Assembly (NCBI RefSeq): GCF_009712225.1
Contig: NZ_WASP01000001.1
Coordinates: forward strand, 33,612 to 97,611
Direction: 5' to 3'
DNA: 64,000 nucleotides
Source of the DNA: Desulfovibrio sp.
GTDB taxonomy: Bacteria; Desulfobacterota; Desulfovibrionia; Desulfovibrionales; Desulfovibrionaceae
Made by a program: the position numbers and the translations under genes. Of this stretch, positions 18,376 to 27,239 are shown in pieces. Positions within the stretch are counted from its first letter, which is position 1, and each line of letters begins with the position of its first letter. A model generated the notes under the pieces. It saw nothing but the letters and a program-made list of their open reading frames with translations, searched no databases and was not told where the DNA came from.

Positions 18376-20064
18376 ATGGATATTGGGGCTTATACGTTTA
18401 AGGAATTTCGCCAGCTTGCAGAAAATTTTCATGGTTATGCGGCTCCCGGTCTGCTTGTGGGCGGGTATATGGTTGAACTGGCCAAGCGCCATCTGCCCGA
18501 GGGCACACTGTTCGAGGCAGTGGTGGAATCTGGCAAGTGCCTGCCCGATGCCGTGCAGCTGCTCACCCTGTGCAGCATTGGCAACAACTGGATGAAGATT
18601 CACAATCTGGGGCGTTACGCGGTTTCGCTGTTTGACAAACACACGGGCGAAGGTGTGCGCGTGAGCCTCGACCCGGTGAAAATGGCCGCGTACCCCGAGC
18701 TCAAGGCCTGGTTCTTTAAGGAAAAAGCAAAAAAAGATCAGGATATTGCCCTGCTGGAATCAGAGATTGAAACTGCTGGCGACTCCATCTGCAATGTTGA
18801 GCCCATTACCGTGAAGCGTCGTTTTATCGGGCACAAGCACATGACCCGCATACTTTGCTGCCCTGTGTGCGGCGAGGCATATCCGGTGGAGGACGGCCCC
18901 GTGTGCCGTGGCTGCCAGGGCGAGGCCCCCTATGTTTCTGCGCGGCGCGAGCTCAAGGAAGACTGTCAGGCTCTTGCCGCAGAGCGCCACAAGGCTGCCG
19001 CTGGCGTGCGTGTGGTGCCGGTGGAAGAAGCCGTGGGCAAAACCGTGGCCCATGACATGACGCGCATTGATCCCGGTCAGTTCAAGGGGCCGGAATTCAA
19101 GGCCGGGCAGCGCATCTCTGTGGGCGACATATGCCGTTTACAGCAGATGGGCCGTTTTCATGTGGCTGTTACCGATGATACGGCCACGGGAACCGGCTCC
19201 TCCAGCCCGGAGGCACTGGTTCACGAAGACGAGGCTGCAGAAATTTTTGCCCGCCGCATGGCAGGCGAGGGCGTGACCTACGAGCTGCCGCCCCACGAAG
19301 GCAAGATTGATTTCAAGGCTGCCTGTAATGGTCTTTTCTGCGTGGATGTGGAGCGTATGACGCGCTTCAATCTTGTGCCCGAGGTCATGGTTGCCTCGCG
19401 CCAGGACGGCACTCTGGTCAAGGAGGGCGGTGCCCTGTGCGGTACGCGCGCCATCCCGCTGTACATCACCCGCGAGCGCATGTCGCAGGCGCTGGAGGCG
19501 CTGGAAGGCGGGCCGCTGTTTCGCGTGCTGCCCCTGCGCAAGGCCCGTGTGGGCATTCTGGTGACCGGCACCGAAGTGTTTCAGGGAATCATTGAAGACA
19601 AGTTTATTCCTGTCATCACGGCCAAGGTAACTATGCTCGACTGCAACGTGGTGCGTACCGATATCGTGCCCGACGACAAGGCCATGATGCGCGCCTCTGT
19701 GGCCGCCATGCGAGAGGCCGGGGCCGACCTTTTGATTACCACAGGCGGGCTTTCGGTAGACCCGGACGACGTGACCCGGCAGGCCCTGGTTGAGGCGGGC
19801 CTTACCGATGTGCTGCACGGCGTGCCGGTGCTGCCCGGAACCATGAGCCTCATGGGCCGCATACCCGGCCCGCAGGGTGACATGCAGGTGCTGGGTGTGC
19901 CCGCCTGCGCCCTGTACTACAAAACCACCTTCCTTGATCTGGTGTTGCCGCGCATGCTGGCTGGCCGTGGGCTCACCCGTGCCGAGGCCGCCCGCATGGG
20001 CGAGGGCGGCTACTGCCTGTCGTGCCATACCTGCACCTATCCCAAGTGCTGGTTTGGCAAATAA
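18376..20064 (+). CDS. FmdE-MoeA fusion protein (molybdenum/tungsten cofactor handling)
   Basis: A 563-residue cytoplasmic protein with an N-terminal FmdE-like domain (residues 1-180, including HGYAAPGLLVGGYMVELA and ESGKCLPDAVQLLTLCSIGN), a treble-clef-type zinc ribbon (CCPVCGE then CRGCQG near 160-180), and a MoeA/MogA-like molybdopterin-binding part (VGILVTGTEVFQG, TTGGLSVDPDD). FmdE domains occur with Mo/W formylmethanofuran or formate dehydrogenases, and MoeA inserts metal. The end is unusual: CLSCHTCTYPKC, a cysteine knot that probably binds Zn or Fe-S; it is not a heme site because the protein lacks a signal peptide. The start at 18376 has GGAG 5 bases upstream; an in-frame ATG 108 bases earlier lacks homology. 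Confidence 0.8.
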   Translation: MDIGAYTFKEFRQLAENFHGYAAPGLLVGGYMVELAKRHLPEGTLFEAVVESGKCLPDAVQLLTLCSIGNNWMKIHNLGRYAVSLFDKHTGEGVRVSLDPVKMAAYPELKAWFFKEKAKKDQDIALLESEIETAGDSICNVEPITVKRRFIGHKHMTRILCCPVCGEAYPVEDGPVCRGCQGEAPYVSARRELKEDCQALAAERHKAAAGVRVVPVEEAVGKTVAHDMTRIDPGQFKGPEFKAGQRISVGDICRLQQMGRFHVAVTDDTATGTGSSSPEALVHEDEAAEIFARRMAGEGVTYELPPHEGKIDFKAACNGLFCVDVERMTRFNLVPEVMVASRQDGTLVKEGGALCGTRAIPLYITRERMSQALEALEGGPLFRVLPLRKARVGILVTGTEVFQGIIEDKFIPVITAKVTMLDCNVVRTDIVPDDKAMMRASVAAMREAGADLLITTGGLSVDPDDVTRQALVEAGLTDVLHGVPVLPGTMSLMGRIPGPQGDMQVLGVPACALYYKTTFLDLVLPRMLAGRGLTRAEAARMGEGGYCLSCHTCTYPKCWFGK

Positions 20065-20108
20065 CTGCGGTTGCCAGTAGCACCAAAAAGCAACAACGCT
20101 GTTTCAGA

Positions 20109-20142
20109 GGCTCCGGCTCCGGTCGGGGCCTTTTTTATTTTT
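20109..20142 (+). terminator. Intrinsic terminator after the FmdE-MoeA gene
   Basis: GGCTCCG pairs with CGGGGCC (one G-T pair) and is followed by a long T-rich tract. It separates the cofactor gene from the fdh promoter region. Confidence 0.75.
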
Positions 20143-20489
20143 CTGCAAAATTATTGCCCGTGAGCCCAGTAAATGTGAATGAAAAAGAGTAATGATTTCA
20201 GCATTGCTTATTTGGAAATATGTACATTTATTGTGACAATAACACATTACTGTGTTGTCTGTTTGTGCGGCATCAGTCTGAAATGGCAGAAGAATCTATT
20301 ATATTGAGAAATAGATCACAAATTGGTTAACTTCATTTAAATATCTGTAACTATCTTGCGATATCACGTTTTTTTAAGTATGGTGATAACAAATCTCCAT
20401 CATTGTTACAGACGCCGCATGCCGGGCGTTGGTTAAGGCTGAATTTCGGCCCTTCCGTTGTGTGACAGGCCAAAAAAAGGAGTATCATC
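20143..20489 (+). promoter_or_regulatory. AT-rich control region upstream of fdhA
   Basis: This 350-bp gene-free stretch is markedly more AT-rich than its surroundings. It contains a perfect palindrome TTATTG-TGA-CAATAA at 20228-20242, which resembles a CRP/FNR-family or Rex-type operator, and a GC-rich inverted repeat near 20412-20430 (GACGCC/GGGCGT) downstream of the AT block. AAAGGAG precedes the fdhA ATG. No sigma70 or sigma54 promoter could be placed with confidence. Confidence 0.45.
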
Positions 20490-23400
20490 ATGAAAAGCAC
20501 CCGGAGGAGTTTCCTCAAGGGCGTCGGTGCAGGAGTTCTCTGCCTCTCATTGGGGCAGCTGGGCTTCGACCTGGGCGAAGCCCAGGCTTACGCCGTAAAA
20601 CTCAAAATAGAAGGCGCCAAGGAAGTCATCAGCGTCTGTCCGTTCTGTTCGGTATGCTGCCAGGTCATTGCCTATGTGCGTGACGGCAAGCTTGTTTCGA
20701 CAGAAGGCGACCCTGATTTCCCCGTCAATGAAGGTGCGCTCTGCGCCAAGGGCGCAGCGCTCTTCAGCATGTACACCAATGATCACCGTCTGAAAAAGCC
20801 GCTTTACCGCGCGCCCAACAGCGATCACTGGGTGGAAAAGGACTGGGACTGGACTCTTGCCCAGATCGCCCGCCGGGTGAAAGATACTCGCGACAAGGAT
20901 TTTATTCTCAAGAATGCAAAGGGGCAGTCGGTTAACCGGCTCGATTCCATCTTCTGGATGGGAACCTCGCACGCTTCCAACGAGGAATGTGCAGTCATTC
21001 ACCAAGCAATACGCGGCCTGGGTGTTGTCCATATGGACCACCAGGCACGGGTCTGACACAGCCCCACTGTTGCGGCTCTGGCAGAGTCGTTCGGACGCGG
21101 TGCTATGACGAACCACTGGATCGATATCAAGAATAGCGATGCAGTGCTTATTATCGGCAGCAATGCCGCTGAACATCATCCTGTCGCCTTCAAGTGGGTT
21201 ATGCGGGCCAAGGACAACGGGGCCGTGCTCATGCACGTTGACCCCAAGTTCTCGCGCACGTCTGCCCGGTGCGACTTCCATGTGCCTTTGCGCTCGGGAA
21301 CGGACATTCCTTTCCTTGGCGGTATGGTCAACTACATTCTGGAAAACAAGCTGTACTTCAAGGAATATGTTGAAAAGTACACCCATGCCGGCTTTATTGT
21401 TGGCAAGGATTACGCTTTCAGCGATGGCCTTTTCAGTGGCTATGATCCGGTTACGCGCACATACGACAAAAAGACGTGGGCGCTGGAAATGGACGCTGAC
21501 GGCAAGCCCGTGGTTGATCCCACCTTCCAGAACGAACGTTGCGTCATCAATATGATGCGCCAGCACTATTCCCGCTACACGCTCAAAAATGTTTCCGACA
21601 TCACGGGCGTTTCGCAGGAAAATCTGCTCAAGGTCTACAAGGCCTTCTGCGCTACGGGCGGCCCCAACAAGGCTGGCACCATCATGTACGCCCTGGGTTG
21701 GACACAGCACACCGTGGGCGTGCAGAACATCCGTCTTTCCTCGCTGATCCAGCTTTTGCTGGGCAACATTGGCGTGGCTGGCGGCGGCATCAACGCCCTG
21801 CGTGGTGAACCCAATGTGCAGGGCTCCACTGACCACGCCCTGCTGTACAACAACCTGCCCGGCTACCACGGCACCCCGCGGGCCCCGTGGCAGACCCTGG
21901 CCGACTACAACAAGGCCAATACGCCGGTGACCAAGCTGCCCAACAGCGCCAACTGGTGGAGCAACCGGCCCAAGTACATTGCCAGCCTGCTCAAGGGCTG
22001 GTTTGGCGACGAAGCCACGCCTGAAAACGACTTCTGCTACAGCCTGCTGGCCAAGCTGGAGCCGAACGAAGACTGCTCGTACATGTTTGCCATGGACAAG
22101 GTCTATCAGGGCAAGATGCGCGGCGGCTTCATCTTTGGCGTGAACCCCATGAACAGCTTCCCCAATACCAACAAGATGCGCGCCGCTCTGGACAAGCTGG
22201 ACTGGCTCGTGTGCTCCGAACTGCATAATTCGGAAACCACGGACAACTGGAAGCGTCCGGGCGTGGACCCCAAGGCCTGCAAGACCGAAGTGTTCTTGCT
22301 GCCCTCGGCCCACCGCATTGAAAAAGAAGGCACCATCAGCAACAGCGGCCGCTGGTTGCAGTGGTTTGACCAGGGCGTCAAACCCGGCGGCGAGGCCCGT
22401 AACTTTGCCGATATCGTGGTGCCCCTGTTCAATAATATCCGTGAACTCTACAAGACCGAAGGCGGCGTGCTGCCCGAGGCCATCCTCAAGATGAACTGGC
22501 CCGAAAAGTACGACGCTTCCGACTGGGCGCGCCGTATCAACGGCTTCTTCTGGGCCGATGCCAAGGTGGGCGACAAGCAGTACAAGCGCGGCCAGCTCGT
22601 GCCCGTTTTTGCTGCGTTGAAGGACGACGGAACGACCTCGTCTCTCAACTGGATCTACACCGGCAGCTGGACCGAAGAAGAGGGCAACAAGTCCAAACGC
22701 CGTAATTCCAGCCAGACACCCATGCAGGCCAACATTGGCCTGTTCCCCAACTGGTCGTGGTGCTGGCCGGTAAACCGCCGCATTCTGTACAACCGCGCTT
22801 CTGTGGACGTGAACGGCAAGCCCTTCAATCCCAAGCGCGCTGTTATTGAATGGGACGGCACCAAGTGGGTGGGCGACGTGCCCGACGGCCCCTGGCCGCC
22901 CATGGCCAATGAAGGCGGCAAGCTGCCCTTCATCATGGTAAAGGACGGGCATTCCCAGTTCTTTGCCGCTGGCCCTGCCGACGGTCCTTTCCCCGAGCAC
23001 TACGAGCCCGCGGAAACGCCTCTGGCGAGCCATCCCTTCTCCAAACAGCTGAGCAGCCCGGTGTACAAGTTCCATACCTCTGATATGGACAAGATTGCCG
23101 CACCGGCTGACCCCAACTACCCCTATGTGCTGACCACCTACAGCCTCACCGAGCACTGGTGCGGCGGCGGCGAAACGCGCAATGTGCCCAACCTGCTTGA
23201 AACAGAACCGCAGCTCTATGTTGAAATGAGCCCGGAACTGGCCAAGGAAAAGGGCATCAAGAACGGCGACGGCGTCCTTCTTGAAAGCATTCGCGGCACA
23301 TGCGAGGCCATCGCCATGGTGACGGTGCGCATTCGTCCCTTTACGGTTATGGGCAGAACAATCCACCTCGTGGGTATGCCCTTCGCCTTTGGCTGGACCA

Positions 23401-23528
23401 CGCCCAAGTGCGGCGACTCCACCAACAGGCTGACCGTTGGGGCCTATGACCCCAACACCACCATTCCTGAATCCAAGGCCTGCTGCGTCAATCTGCGCAA
23501 GGCTGATAAGCTGACCGAAATAGGCTAA
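20490..23528 (+). CDS. fdhA: Periplasmic formate dehydrogenase alpha subunit, selenocysteine-containing
   Basis: The catalytic subunit oxidises formate to CO2 at a Mo/W-bisMGD centre. The frame is interrupted only by TGA at 21054-21056 (residue 189), in the context HQAR-V-U-HSPTVAALAESFG, the exact place of the metal-bound selenocysteine, so a 1012-residue read-through product is intended. A Tat signal (RRSFLK at residues 5-10) sends the folded enzyme to the periplasm. One [4Fe-4S] site uses C50, C53, C57 and C85. The C-terminal molydopterin-dinucleotide domain is complete. Gene order with fdhB, fdhE and a cytochrome c3 matches the FdhABC3 type of Desulfovibrio. An annotation stopping at the TGA would be wrong. 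Confidence 0.95.
21054..21094 (+). promoter_or_regulatory. Sec UGA codon with candidate bacterial SECIS hairpin
   Basis: The TGA is followed within the usual 15-40 nt window by CAGCC...GGCTCTG, which can form a short stem with a 9-10 base apical loop including CACTGTTG. The location corresponds to the E. coli fdhF SECIS. The structure was judged by eye. Confidence 0.6.
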
Positions 23529-23533
23529 CACGC

Positions 23534-23562
23534 CGGGCGCACTCCCAGTGGGAGTGCGCCCG
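23534..23562 (+). other. Perfect hairpin between fdhA and fdhB
   Basis: A 13-14 bp perfect GC-rich stem with a 3-base loop fills most of the 49-bp gap between fdhA and fdhB. No T-run follows, so it is not a simple terminator. It lies just upstream of the AAGGAG of fdhB and may set transcript stability or subunit ratio. Confidence 0.75.
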
Positions 23563-23577
23563 CCAAGGAGCATTGCT

Positions 23578-24237
23578 ATGCCGAAGACTTTTTTGATCGA
23601 CACCACACGGTGCACGGCATGCCGGGGCTGCCAGTTGGCCTGTAAGGAATGGCATGACCTGCCTGCCAATGAAACCAAGCAGCGCGGCACACATCAGAAT
23701 CCGCCGGATCTGAACCCCAACAATCTTAAAATTGTTCGTTTTCGCGAGCGCATGAAGCCCGATGGCACGGTTGTGTGGAACTTCTTTCCCGACCAGTGCC
23801 GCCACTGCCTCACGCCCGTCTGCAAGGATGTGGCCGATATGGCAGTGCCCGGGGCCATTATCAAGGACGCCAAAACCGGTATGGTCATCGCCACCGACAA
23901 AAGCGCCCAGCTGAGCCCGCAGGACGCGCAGGCCGTCATTGACGCCTGCCCCTACAACATTCCCCGTCTCGATCCCAAGACCAAGCGCCTGACCAAGTGC
24001 GACATGTGCATTGACCGCGTGACCGCTGGCATGCTGCCCATCTGCGTCAAAACATGCCCCACGGGAACCATGGCCTTTGGCGAAAGGGAAGAAATTCTGC
24101 CCATGGCCAAAAAGCGGCTTGAAATTGTCAAAAAGACCTTCCCCAAGGCATTTTTGGCAGATGTTCAGGACGTGAGCGTCATTTACCTGCTGGCAGAAGA
24201 AAAAGAACACTACTACGAACACGCGGCCTTTATGTAG
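23578..24237 (+). CDS. fdhB: Formate dehydrogenase beta subunit (iron-sulfur)
   Basis: A 219-residue ferredoxin-like electron-transfer subunit. The first cluster uses CTACRGCQLAC (C12, C15, C18, C22). Further cysteine groups (CRHCLTPVC, CPYNIP, CDMCIDRVTAGMLPICVKTCPTG) provide a total of four [4Fe-4S] clusters, as in known FdhB and FdnH-type subunits. There is no signal peptide; it is expected to travel with the Tat-exported FdhA as a complex. There is no C-terminal membrane anchor, consistent with a soluble periplasmic enzyme passing electrons to cytochrome c3. The ATG at 23578 follows AAGGAG at 23565-23570. Confidence 0.93.
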   Translation: MPKTFLIDTTRCTACRGCQLACKEWHDLPANETKQRGTHQNPPDLNPNNLKIVRFRERMKPDGTVVWNFFPDQCRHCLTPVCKDVADMAVPGAIIKDAKTGMVIATDKSAQLSPQDAQAVIDACPYNIPRLDPKTKRLTKCDMCIDRVTAGMLPICVKTCPTGTMAFGEREEILPMAKKRLEIVKKTFPKAFLADVQDVSVIYLLAEEKEHYYEHAAFM

Positions 24238-24589
24238 GACGAGTGCTGAAGGCTCCCGCAGTCTGACCGCTGCGGGAGCCGGAAAAACCAGAGCGGGGGC
24301 TTGGCAAATCTTTCGCTTTAGTTCAACATTTGGGCAAGATCGACAAAGTCGCATGCACGGTGTGCGAAGTATATGTTGCTGGTGTGGCCCGCTGTTTTTT
24401 TGCATCACTTGGATAGAGCTTGTTCATATTGGATGACGTTGGTGGCTGTGCGCAGCAACCCCGCGGAGCTCGGACGCTGCGATAGTGCGTTTGCTCCGGG
24501 GCAGTCGTCCTGCATGCCTTGAAGGTTGCCCTTCACGGCGAACAGCTCTGGATAGCGGCCGGGGCATCTCCCCGGCAATTGGAGTATTA
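24238..24589 (+). promoter_or_regulatory. Leader between fdhB and fdhE with two hairpins
   Basis: No gene is seen here. An 11-bp perfect stem (GGCTCCCGCAG with CTGCGGGAGCC) at 24251-24280 follows the fdhB stop; it lacks a T-run but may end or stabilise the fdhAB mRNA. A second perfect stem, GCCGGGG-CATCT-CCCCGGC at 24558-24576, sits 4 bases before the GGAG of fdhE and could limit its translation. A promoter for fdhE may lie between them but was not located. Confidence 0.5.
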
Positions 24590-25543
24590 ATGGCTGCTAC
24601 AAGGCAAACCGTTGCCCAAACCCTTGAAGAAGTTATTACCTGGCGTCCTGTACTTGCACCGGTGCTGCGCTCGTTTGAGCCGCTGCTTACCGCTCAGGAA
24701 GAGCTTGTTGGCGAGCTGGCTGAAAACCTGAAAAAACAGGGTGTGAAACTGCCCCAGAGCCAGGCCGAGCGCATGGAACAGGGTGTTTCGCTGCTGGCAG
24801 ACGCAACCTTTGCCGGGTTTGCCCCGGCAGTGCGCACAAGCGCGGAAAAACTGCTGCCCCTGCTGTGCCGCATGGATGCAGTTGTTCCTTATAAGGCCGC
24901 ATTTACTGACTTTTTTTTGAAATCTGACAAAACTGAAGCTCAAAAAATTGAAGAACTTGTTGCCGCTGTTGTGTCAGGAAACAAAAAAGAAATTGAGGGG
25001 CTGGCCGAAAAAATCGGGGTTGACCCTCTGGTGCTGCATTTTGCGGCAGGGTTTGTTGTCGCTCCGGTTTTGCATGCGCTGACTGTGCTTGTGGCATCAG
25101 CTGGCGACGAAGCCCCCTGGGAAGTGGGTGACGTGTGGCGGCAGGGCTATTGCCCCGTGTGTGGTGCTTTGCCCACCATGGGTTGGATGGACAAGCCCTC
25201 CATTGATGAAAAAAATGCCTTTCTTGCCGGCGGTGGCGGTAAAAAGCACCTGCACTGCGGCACATGCGGTGCGGACTGGAAGTTCCGCCGCGGCGCATGC
25301 CCTGCATGTGGCGAAGAAGGCAGTGGCGTTATGGAGCTGCTGCGTGAAAGCGGCAAGGCAGCCCATGGCGAACGGCTTGACTGGTGCACCAAGTGCAAGT
25401 CGTATTGTCCGGGAGTGGATTTGCGCGAGCGAGAATTTGTGCCAAATCTTGATGCCCTTGCTCTCGGCATGATGCATCTGGATATGGTGGCGGCCCGCAG
25501 AAAGCTCAAGCCGGTCAAACCGTCGTTCTGGAACATGTTTTAG
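24590..25543 (+). CDS. fdhE: Formate dehydrogenase accessory protein FdhE
   Basis: FdhE is a cytoplasmic maturation factor for exported formate dehydrogenases. The 317-residue product has a helical N-terminal half and two rubredoxin-like zinc or iron knuckles: CPVCG, CGTCG, CPACG and CTKCKSYC in the C-terminal third. The start at 24590 is supported by GGAG at 24581, and upstream codons have no family similarity. Its position after fdhAB matches the D. vulgaris type of formate dehydrogenase cluster. Confidence 0.9.
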   Translation: MAATRQTVAQTLEEVITWRPVLAPVLRSFEPLLTAQEELVGELAENLKKQGVKLPQSQAERMEQGVSLLADATFAGFAPAVRTSAEKLLPLLCRMDAVVPYKAAFTDFFLKSDKTEAQKIEELVAAVVSGNKKEIEGLAEKIGVDPLVLHFAAGFVVAPVLHALTVLVASAGDEAPWEVGDVWRQGYCPVCGALPTMGWMDKPSIDEKNAFLAGGGGKKHLHCGTCGADWKFRRGACPACGEEGSGVMELLRESGKAAHGERLDWCTKCKSYCPGVDLREREFVPNLDALALGMMHLDMVAARRKLKPVKPSFWNMF

Positions 25544-25784
25544 CCGTTCCACCAGTGATTTTGGAATATTTTTTCATGGTGTGGCACGGCGGCTATGCAA
25601 TATTTGAACCGGATTGTTGCGCTGTTTAATTGTCTCCAGTATGGATATCTTTAAAGATTGCACATGGGTGGCATTATAGGGTAAAACAACCGGCGTGGTG
25701 ATTGTGGAGGGTGGTGTTGTGCCGCCAATGGCGAGTCGGGGGCCAGGCTCCTGAGCTGTACGAACCCAGTAGGAGGAATTACTG
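25544..25784 (+). promoter_or_regulatory. Intergenic region before cytochrome c3 gene
   Basis: A 240-bp gap without a gene. AT-rich stretches (25600-25690) could hold a promoter for the cytochrome, but no convincing pair of elements was found. TGGCACGGCGG near 25583 looks like a sigma54 -24 element but lacks a GC at the right distance. AGGAGG precedes the cytochrome start. Confidence 0.35.
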
Positions 25785-26216
25785 ATGAAATATGTGACCT
25801 TGTTGCTGCTTGCGTTGAGCCTGGTGTGGGTTGGCGCGGCGCAGGCGCGTGATATCAAGGAAATGTCGCAGGTCATCAAAAAGCCCATTGAGATTCCTGG
25901 TGGCACATCCGCTCGCATGAGCGTCATGTTTCCCCACACGGCTCATAAAGGCATCAACTGCATGCACTGCCACCACGAAATGAGCGGTGACAACCGCTAC
26001 GTTGCCTGTACCGAATGCCACGTCACCCCCGGCGCGCGTGAACGCGACTCCATGAGCATGTTTATGGCCTTCCACTCCAAGAACGGCGACCGTTCCTGCT
26101 ACGGCTGTCACTCGCAGAAGGCGCAGGAAAATCCCGCCAAGTACGGCGCCAAGTTCAAGGGCTGCCGCCCCTGCCACATGGCCGCCAGCGCCCGCGAAGC
26201 CGCCAAGCAGAAGTAG
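25785..26216 (+). CDS. Tetraheme cytochrome c3 partner of formate dehydrogenase
   Basis: A 143-residue periplasmic class III cytochrome. A Sec signal peptide ends near AQA, and four CXXCH heme sites follow (CMHCH, CTECH, CYGCH, CRPCH), with extra histidines (FPHTAHKG, HHEMSG, FHSKNG) as likely second heme ligands. Its place after fdhABE matches the cytochrome subunit of the FdhABC3 enzyme, so it probably takes electrons straight from FdhB. It ends in a Lys/Ala-rich tail. AGGAGG is upstream. Confidence 0.92.
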   Translation: MKYVTLLLLALSLVWVGAAQARDIKEMSQVIKKPIEIPGGTSARMSVMFPHTAHKGINCMHCHHEMSGDNRYVACTECHVTPGARERDSMSMFMAFHSKNGDRSCYGCHSQKAQENPAKYGAKFKGCRPCHMAASAREAAKQK

Positions 26217-26239
26217 CGCATATCAACAAGGGGCTCATG

Positions 26240-26292
26240 CCCTTCAATAATAGACAAGGCCCCTCATTGGGGCCTTGTCTATTATTGAAGGG
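26240..26292 (+). terminator. 24-bp perfect inverted repeat, likely terminator of the fdh cluster
   Basis: The two 24-base arms are exactly complementary with a 5-base loop (TCATT). The inner part (AAGGCCCC/GGGGCCTT) followed by GTCTATTATT resembles a terminator. The full arms are far longer than other terminators in the window and no T-run follows the outer stem. The remaining DNA to 26463 shows only another short palindrome, GCGGGCA-TG-TGCCCGC at 26333-26348. Confidence 0.65.
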
Positions 26293-26463
26293 TACAGCAG
26301 CGAGTGAAGCCGTATGGCAGACGCGGGCATGTGCCCGCCAAAAGAAAGCACAGAGAGAGGGAGCCGGCAAAAGAGGGCAGGCCAGAGGTATCAGGGCTAT
26401 ACCTATAAGCCCGCTGAGGTCACAGCCAGCAGCTTCATCCATGCAAAATACCAGGCAGTGAAT

Positions 26464-26490
26464 CAAAAAAAGGGCGTTTTACAACGCCCT
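26464..26490 (-). terminator. Intrinsic terminator of cheZ
   Basis: AGGGCGTT-TTAC-AACGCCCT is a perfect 8-bp stem preceded on the plus strand by A-rich sequence, giving a T-run on the minus strand, 35 bp past the cheZ stop. Confidence 0.8.
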
Positions 26491-26525
26491 TGAATGTGTA
26501 GCTGCCAGAGTCGCCAGTGTCGTGT

Positions 26526-27155
26526 TTACAGCCCCAGCTGGGACAGCATGTCGTCAATGGCTCCCTGCGAAACGCCTGCCTTGTCCGGTCCTTTAAGCTC
26601 ACTGCGCCCCTGGTTGAATTCCTTCACTGCCTGACGGGCTTCGTCCTGCAGTTCCTGAACATTTTTGGTGGGGTCTTTTTCAGCGGCATCCAGCAGCAGG
26701 CCCGACGAAACGTACAGCTCCACAACCATGGCTTCAATCTGGTTCAGGGCAGAAACCACGCGTTTGATGCGTTGGCCCGTGATGTCCTGAAAGCTCAGGG
26801 TGGTCATCAGAGTCGTAAGGTCCTTGCCAAGCCGGAAATTGTTTGTCTCAAGCTGTATTATGCGCGCGGGGTCGGCCGCTTCGCTGCGCAGTTCGCTCAG
26901 AACCGCGTCATTTTTTTCCTGAAATTCAAGCTGTCTTTCAACGATTTCCATAATGGTCATCGTGGCATTTTCAGTATCTTTCAGCACTTCATCGAGCTGG
27001 CTTGAAGCCTCAAGAAAAAGAGCGTCGGGGTTTGGGGGGGGCAGTGGCTGACCTTTCGACGCAGCTGAAACACGCTGAAAAATGTCTTTGAGACCCTGGC
27101 GCATTTCAGTGCTGATCTGCTTGTAAACAGCGGCTTCGGGCTTTTCTTCGCTCAT
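26526..27155 (-). CDS. cheZ: Chemotaxis protein phosphatase CheZ
   Basis: CheZ removes the phosphate from CheY-P and so resets the flagellar switch. The 209-residue, mostly helical protein has the catalytic segment SFQDITGQRIKRVVSAL, with the Gln used in catalysis, and the C-terminal CheY-binding peptide IDDMLSQLGL. An acidic linker rich in Pro and Gln joins them, as in other CheZ. It stands alone here without other che genes. Its terminator and the adjacent ybgF gene suggest a single-gene transcript. Confidence 0.9.
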   Translation of the reverse strand: MSEEKPEAAVYKQISTEMRQGLKDIFQRVSAASKGQPLPPPNPDALFLEASSQLDEVLKDTENATMTIMEIVERQLEFQEKNDAVLSELRSEAADPARIIQLETNNFRLGKDLTTLMTTLSFQDITGQRIKRVVSALNQIEAMVVELYVSSGLLLDAAEKDPTKNVQELQDEARQAVKEFNQGRSELKGPDKAGVSQGAIDDMLSQLGL

Positions 27156-27239
27156 GCCCGTCCCCTTTGCGCGCGGCGCGGTTAAGTTGGTATGTATAAA
27201 TCAGCTCTGCCATGCTGGGCACGGCAGAGCTGATTAACG

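Noticed and set aside
20016..20052. CXXCH in the tail of the FmdE-MoeA protein
   Set aside because: The protein has no export signal, so heme c attachment is impossible; metal or Fe-S binding is more likely.
20547..23690. A 1047-residue open frame on the minus strand opposite fdhA
   Set aside because: Antisense to a conserved gene, with no recognisable motif.
25580..25605. Sigma54-like TGGCACGG upstream of the cytochrome c3 gene
   Set aside because: The -24 GG is present but the -12 GC is 2 bp too far, so it is not a valid promoter.
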